DNA of 64,000 nt from Diphasiastrum complanatum (lineage: Eukaryota > Streptophyta > Lycopodiopsida > Lycopodiales > Lycopodiaceae), in the NCBI GenBank assembly GCA_029204225.1, contig CM055097.1, forward strand, positions 67,370,972 through 67,434,971, given 5' to 3'. How positions within the stretch are numbered: position 1 is the first letter of the stretch; each line of letters starts with the position of its first letter. Positions 62,260-64,000 of the stretch are shown here, one piece after another. The notes beneath the pieces are model-generated. The model was not told the DNA's origin, did no database searches, and saw only the letters and a program-made list of their open reading frames with translations. The translations under genes and the position numbers were made by a program.

Positions 62260-62735
62260 GGCTACAGAATTGTAAATTAGTGAATACTCCTCTTAGTCCA
62301 AGTAAAAAGATCTGATGCTACTTTATACATGTAGTTGCTGGTAGGAAGCTCGCTTTATATCACCATGACTAGACTGGACATGAATTATATTGTTGGTATT
62401 GTGAGTCAATTTATGACAACACCTATTGAAGTACACTAAAAGATAGCTAAGTGCATGTTAAGGAATGTTAAGGGCACTTCCAACTATGGTCTACTACATA
62501 GGAGGGAGGAGAATCGAAATGAGATTCGAGGCTATGGTGATGCGGACGGGGGAGGTGACTATGATAATTGATGATCTGCCACAAAGATGTGTTCTAGTTT
62601 AGTAGTAGTGGCTTGTCTTGGTCTAGTAAAAAGGCAAGATATAAATGTTTTATACACAACAAAAGCCGAGTATAAGGTGACGTGCAGTGCAACTCAAAAA
62701 GCCATTTGATTAAGGCAGATTTGAAGGAAATTGAT
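62260..62735 (+). pseudogene. Copia RT end and RNase H remnant
   Basis: The plus strand reads LALYHHD-type frames with stops. In the best frames: TRLDMNYIVGIVSQFM, VKGTSNYGLLHRREENRN, then the RNase H motifs GYGDADGGGDYD and TTKAEYKVTCSATQKAI. These are standard copia motifs; DADW has become DADG. It may be the 3' continuation of the plus-strand copia interrupted at 55217 by the gypsy insertion. Confidence 0.75.
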
Positions 62736-62739
62736 TCGT

Positions 62740-63365
<626 letters not shown>

Positions 63366-63930
63366 CAGCGATGGACTAGCCAAGCGCATTTTTATAGAGT
63401 ATAATGGATCCATCTGCCTACAAGCCAGCGATGGACTACAACTTACCTTCTATTCTCCAAAAGAGATACCTCTGTAGTAGCGATAAGCTACTGGCTGTTC
63501 GCTATCTTCTAAATGAAGTAGCAGTGTATTACATATGTTGCTTATTGATAGAGATAGACTGCAGACAACGGTTTATCAGGTCTACTTCTCATACAAGCTT
63601 TTAGCAAAAAAGTGAACCTCTTGTCCAGCGATGGACAACAGGTCTTCCTCTTCATGATAGAAGGACCAAATGTTGTGCATATCATTCGTTGCTCCACCGA
63701 TGGACAACAGAGGATTCAAAAATGTGTTAAATCAATCGTTGCTCCAGCGATGGACAACATGTTCTCTTCTCCACAAGAGAAGATTCTTTAATATGTTAGA
63801 ACAATCGTTGCTCCAGCGATGGAGTATATGCAAATTTCTTTCATGAAAAGCTTTTCATAAGGTTGCTCACTATTGCAACAACAATTGGTTTGGTTGTTTC
63901 AATGCTCATAGTCCAGCTACAGATGGTCTA
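63366..63930 (+). repeat. Dispersed CAGCGATGGAC repeats
   Basis: CAGCGATGGAC or one-base variants at 63366, 63426, 63626, 63695, 63745 and 63814, with more decayed copies near 63913. The last three are preceded by TCGTTGCTC. The first lies in an inverted repeat TCCATC-AGC-GATGGA. Spacing is irregular (about 50-200 bp). Nature unknown; possibly part of an LTR running off the window. Confidence 0.7.
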
Positions 63931-64000
63931 CATATATGCTCTCTAAAGTCGCTCCTTCTACTATCTAAAGATGGATAGAAGGAAGTAAGATTGGACTACT

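Overview
This window is nuclear DNA of a land plant. It holds one recognisable host gene, a five-exon homologue of PIG-T/GPI16 (a subunit of the GPI transamidase), buried in nested transposable elements. The plant assignment rests on the PIG-T sequence, plant-type Ty1/copia elements primed by initiator Met tRNA, plant-type Ty3/gypsy elements with an Asp-tRNA primer site, DUF659-type hAT transposases and a FAR1-like MULE. The 14.9-kb TE-filled intron suggests a large, repeat-rich genome. I cannot name the species.

Layout. 1-2486: AT-rich, no recognisable gene. 2487-12001: decayed gypsy element (LTR, Asp-tRNA primer site, gag with four zinc knuckles, protease, RT, RNase H, integrase), split by a copia fragment at 8482-10570. 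12002-17367: copia debris and two very long CT/GA arrays. 17368-39302: PIG-T. Intron 2 holds a LINE-ORF1-like retroposon and a 5' copia fragment. Intron 4 holds nested elements: an outer hAT, an inner hAT with a short deletion derivative beside it, a TRIM inside the inner hAT, a LINE, two CT-tailed retroposon ends and a copia element. 39303-43100: no gene seen. 43100-50600: copia elements, mostly minus strand. 51100-55200: plus-strand copia carrying a nested small gypsy-derived element. 55440-62130: minus-strand gypsy whose pol region is replaced by a MULE transposase. 62131-64000: copia RNase H remnant, a CT array and a dispersed 11-bp repeat.

Most notable observations. (1) A complete 404-bp TRIM at 27857-28260 has 144-bp LTRs, each carrying a 73-nt tRNA-like sequence with Pol III A and B boxes. 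This is analogous in plan to Cassandra elements, which carry 5S rRNA. (2) Four retroposon 3' ends share a two-part hairpin with compensatory base changes next to a (CT)n tail. (3) A gypsy/MULE chimera. (4) A GA/CT microsatellite built into a gypsy LTR family, very different in length among copies. All coordinates and splice sites were read by eye; no alignment or database search was run.
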